Shown one piece after another: positions 62,826 to 64,000 of a DNA stretch of 64,000 bases. Source of the stretch: Hyphobacterium sp. CCMP332 (GTDB taxonomy: Bacteria; Pseudomonadota; Alphaproteobacteria; Caulobacterales; Maricaulaceae); the NCBI RefSeq assembly GCF_014323565.1, contig NZ_CP058669.1, positions 647,501 to 711,500 of the forward strand. The letters run 5' to 3'. Position 1 is the stretch's first letter. Every line of letters starts with the position of its first letter. The translations under genes were made by a program, and so were the position numbers. The notes under the pieces were generated by a model. That model did no database searches. It was not told the origin of the DNA and worked only from the letters and a program-made list of their open reading frames with translations.

Positions 62826-63182
62826 ATGACTTATGTGGATGGTTATGTGATCGCCGTGCCGATGGCGAATAAAGAAGCCTATCGGAAAGTCGCCGAGGCC
62901 ATGGTGCCTATGTTCAAGGATCACGGCGCACTCAGTGTCACCGAATGCTGGGGCGATGATGTGCCGGCGGGAGAGGTGACGTCCTTTCCAATGGCGGTGA
63001 AAGCCACAGCGGATGAAACGGTGGTGTTTTCGTGGATCACCTGGCCGGACAAGGCGACGCGCGATGTCGGCATGAAAGCGGCGATGGAAGATCCGCGCAT
63101 GGCAGGTATGGACCCGGCGAACATGCCCTTTGATGGCAATCGCATGATCATGGGCGGGTTTGAAGTGATTGTGGACGCCTAG
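62826..63182 (+). CDS. DUF1428 family protein
   Basis: A 118-residue protein of the DUF1428 family, with an alpha/beta (dimeric ferredoxin-like) fold. Signatures are YVDGYVIAVPMANKEAYRK at the start, VFSWITWPDKATRD near 77-90 and FDGNRMIMGGFEVIVD at the end. AGGAG precedes the ATG. It is divergent from the membrane-protein gene and shares the operator region about 100-150 bases upstream, so it may be co-regulated. Its biochemical role is unknown. Confidence 0.92.
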   Translation: MTYVDGYVIAVPMANKEAYRKVAEAMVPMFKDHGALSVTECWGDDVPAGEVTSFPMAVKATADETVVFSWITWPDKATRDVGMKAAMEDPRMAGMDPANMPFDGNRMIMGGFEVIVDA

Positions 63183-64000
63183 TCCGCCAACGCGCTTCGC
63201 ACCCGTGGCATGATGCGACGACTGACCGGAATTTCCGCGCCTGAGGAGAGCGTCAGCGTGCCGACGCCTGATGCATCACGCACCAGTTGATCAATAAAGG
63301 CGGTGTTGACGATGTGGGAGCGATGGACCCGCAAGAAGGTGTCCGGCAGCTTGTTTTCGATCTCGTTGAGGCTGCTGGTGAACAGCGCGGATTTTCCGCC
63401 TTTGAAGTTTAGCTCGACATAATCTCCCGCCGCCTGGATGTGGGCGATGCGCGCGGTGTCGATGCGCTCCACCTTGCCCGCGCTGGTCAGTTGAAGCTGC
63501 GTCGGGTCTGATTTCTGTTGCGCCTGTTGCAGCGCCATTTCCAGCCGTTCGGCGCGTGCCGTTTGCGATTTTGCGCTGCGTCGCGCCCGGATCAGGGCGA
63601 TTGCCTGTTCGAAGAACAGCACCAGCATCAACGCCGCCGCGAAATAGTAGATATAGACGTCGAGTATCCAGAACGGGTTGATCCGGAAAGCGATGCCCGT
63701 TGCCAGTAGCAGCGCCAGATAGATCATCGCGGAGCGATCACGTTTCACACCGCGCATGATCAGGCCCGGTATCGTCGCGGCAGCGGGAATGACCAACGCC
63801 ATAATAGTCTTGGGATCATAGCCGGGCGTGCTGAAAATCACGCCGAGTGTAAGGACCGCCACGAGCGCGGAAATGCCCCAGCGAATTTGCCACCGCCAAC
63901 CGGAAAACCGTTTCAGCACATGCGCCAGAAAAAGCAGGCCGGAGCCAGCTGCAAAGCTGGTCACGCCTATCATGCGCCAGCCATGCAAGGGATAGGCATA
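63179..64000 (-). CDS. LytTR-type transcriptional regulator, membrane-bound, 5' partial
   Basis: The frame is open to the window edge, so the N-terminus is missing. The visible part has at least four membrane helices (in the first 135 residues) and a coiled linker (AERLEMALQQAQQKSD). It ends in a LytTR DNA-binding domain: KVERIDTARIAHIQAAGDYV, LPDTFLRVHRSHIVN, and PVSRRIMPRVRSAL. Such proteins are membrane-anchored regulators common in Alphaproteobacteria. It converges with the DUF1428 gene with overlapping ends. Confidence 0.88.
   Translation of the reverse strand, partial: YAYPLHGWRMIGVTSFAAGSGLLFLAHVLKRFSGWRWQIRWGISALVAVLTLGVIFSTPGYDPKTIMALVIPAAATIPGLIMRGVKRDRSAMIYLALLLATGIAFRINPFWILDVYIYYFAAALMLVLFFEQAIALIRARRSAKSQTARAERLEMALQQAQQKSDPTQLQLTSAGKVERIDTARIAHIQAAGDYVELNFKGGKSALFTSSLNEIENKLPDTFLRVHRSHIVNTAFIDQLVRDASGVGTLTLSSGAEIPVSRRIMPRVRSALAD

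Overview
The window is a contiguous chromosomal segment of an alphaproteobacterium, most likely of the Hyphomonadaceae/Maricaulales type. Supporting signs are the form of the 23S-5S end, the murA-DUF2948-UPF0262-infA-maf-RNase E/G-yacG order, a CC0125-type lipoprotein, a TAT-exported amidase, TonB-dependent receptor biology and the dispersed palindromic repeats. The genus cannot be fixed from what is visible. Left edge: a 5'-truncated 23S rRNA, 5S rRNA and terminator, then an antisense FkbM methyltransferase gene, then tRNA-fMet with its own promoter. Right edge: a LytTR-type regulator that runs out of the window.

Region by region. 1-4 kb: end of an rRNA operon. 4-9 kb: lipoprotein, PEP carboxykinase, pirin, secreted M28 peptidase. 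9-14.2 kb: a translationally coupled wecB-nfrB-nfrA operon, predicted to make UDP-ManNAc, polymerise a glycan under c-di-GMP control through MshEN motifs, and export it through an outer-membrane TPR/barrel protein. 14.2-16 kb: a convergent two-gene membrane operon of unknown function. 16-23 kb: amidase-GST pair, TonB receptor, and a BON/OmpA-like plus helix-hairpin-helix pair. 23-27 kb: methylmalonyl-CoA mutase operon with a lipoprotein. 27-29.4 kb: a detached tail-fibre/holin module like those of gene transfer agents. 29.4-35.3 kb: prolyl aminopeptidase, tRNA-Thr, the murA-to-yacG housekeeping cluster, tRNA-Phe. 36.4-41.5 kb: MBOAT acyltransferase, SGNH-like partner, orphan TAXI-type binding protein and an MDR reductase in one run.

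42.7-43.8 kb is a gene-poor scar with a helically phased TCC tract, a microsatellite, a palindromic-pair element and an RHS fragment. 44-50.7 kb carries a secreted isoaspartyl peptidase/asparaginase, a TIGR02466 dioxygenase, homogentisate dioxygenase, a carbonic anhydrase-SbtA-PII bicarbonate module and a fumarylacetoacetase. 50.7-64 kb is mainly housekeeping (HspQ, Ppx/GppA, RlmE, Coq4, GuaB, RsmB-like, GuaA, SlyX, Csp), ending in a TetR gene, a membrane-protein gene and a pair of perfect operators.

The most unusual signal is in the right third. Several families of inverted palindromic pairs occur only after about 43 kb. In one pair the spacer is exactly replaced by a 101-residue GIY-YIG nuclease gene (53.2-53.5 kb), and an empty version of the same pair lies 1 kb away (54.57-54.63 kb). 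This resembles the REP/RAYT arrangement but with a different nuclease fold. Synonymous-site GC also appears higher in the right third than in the left.
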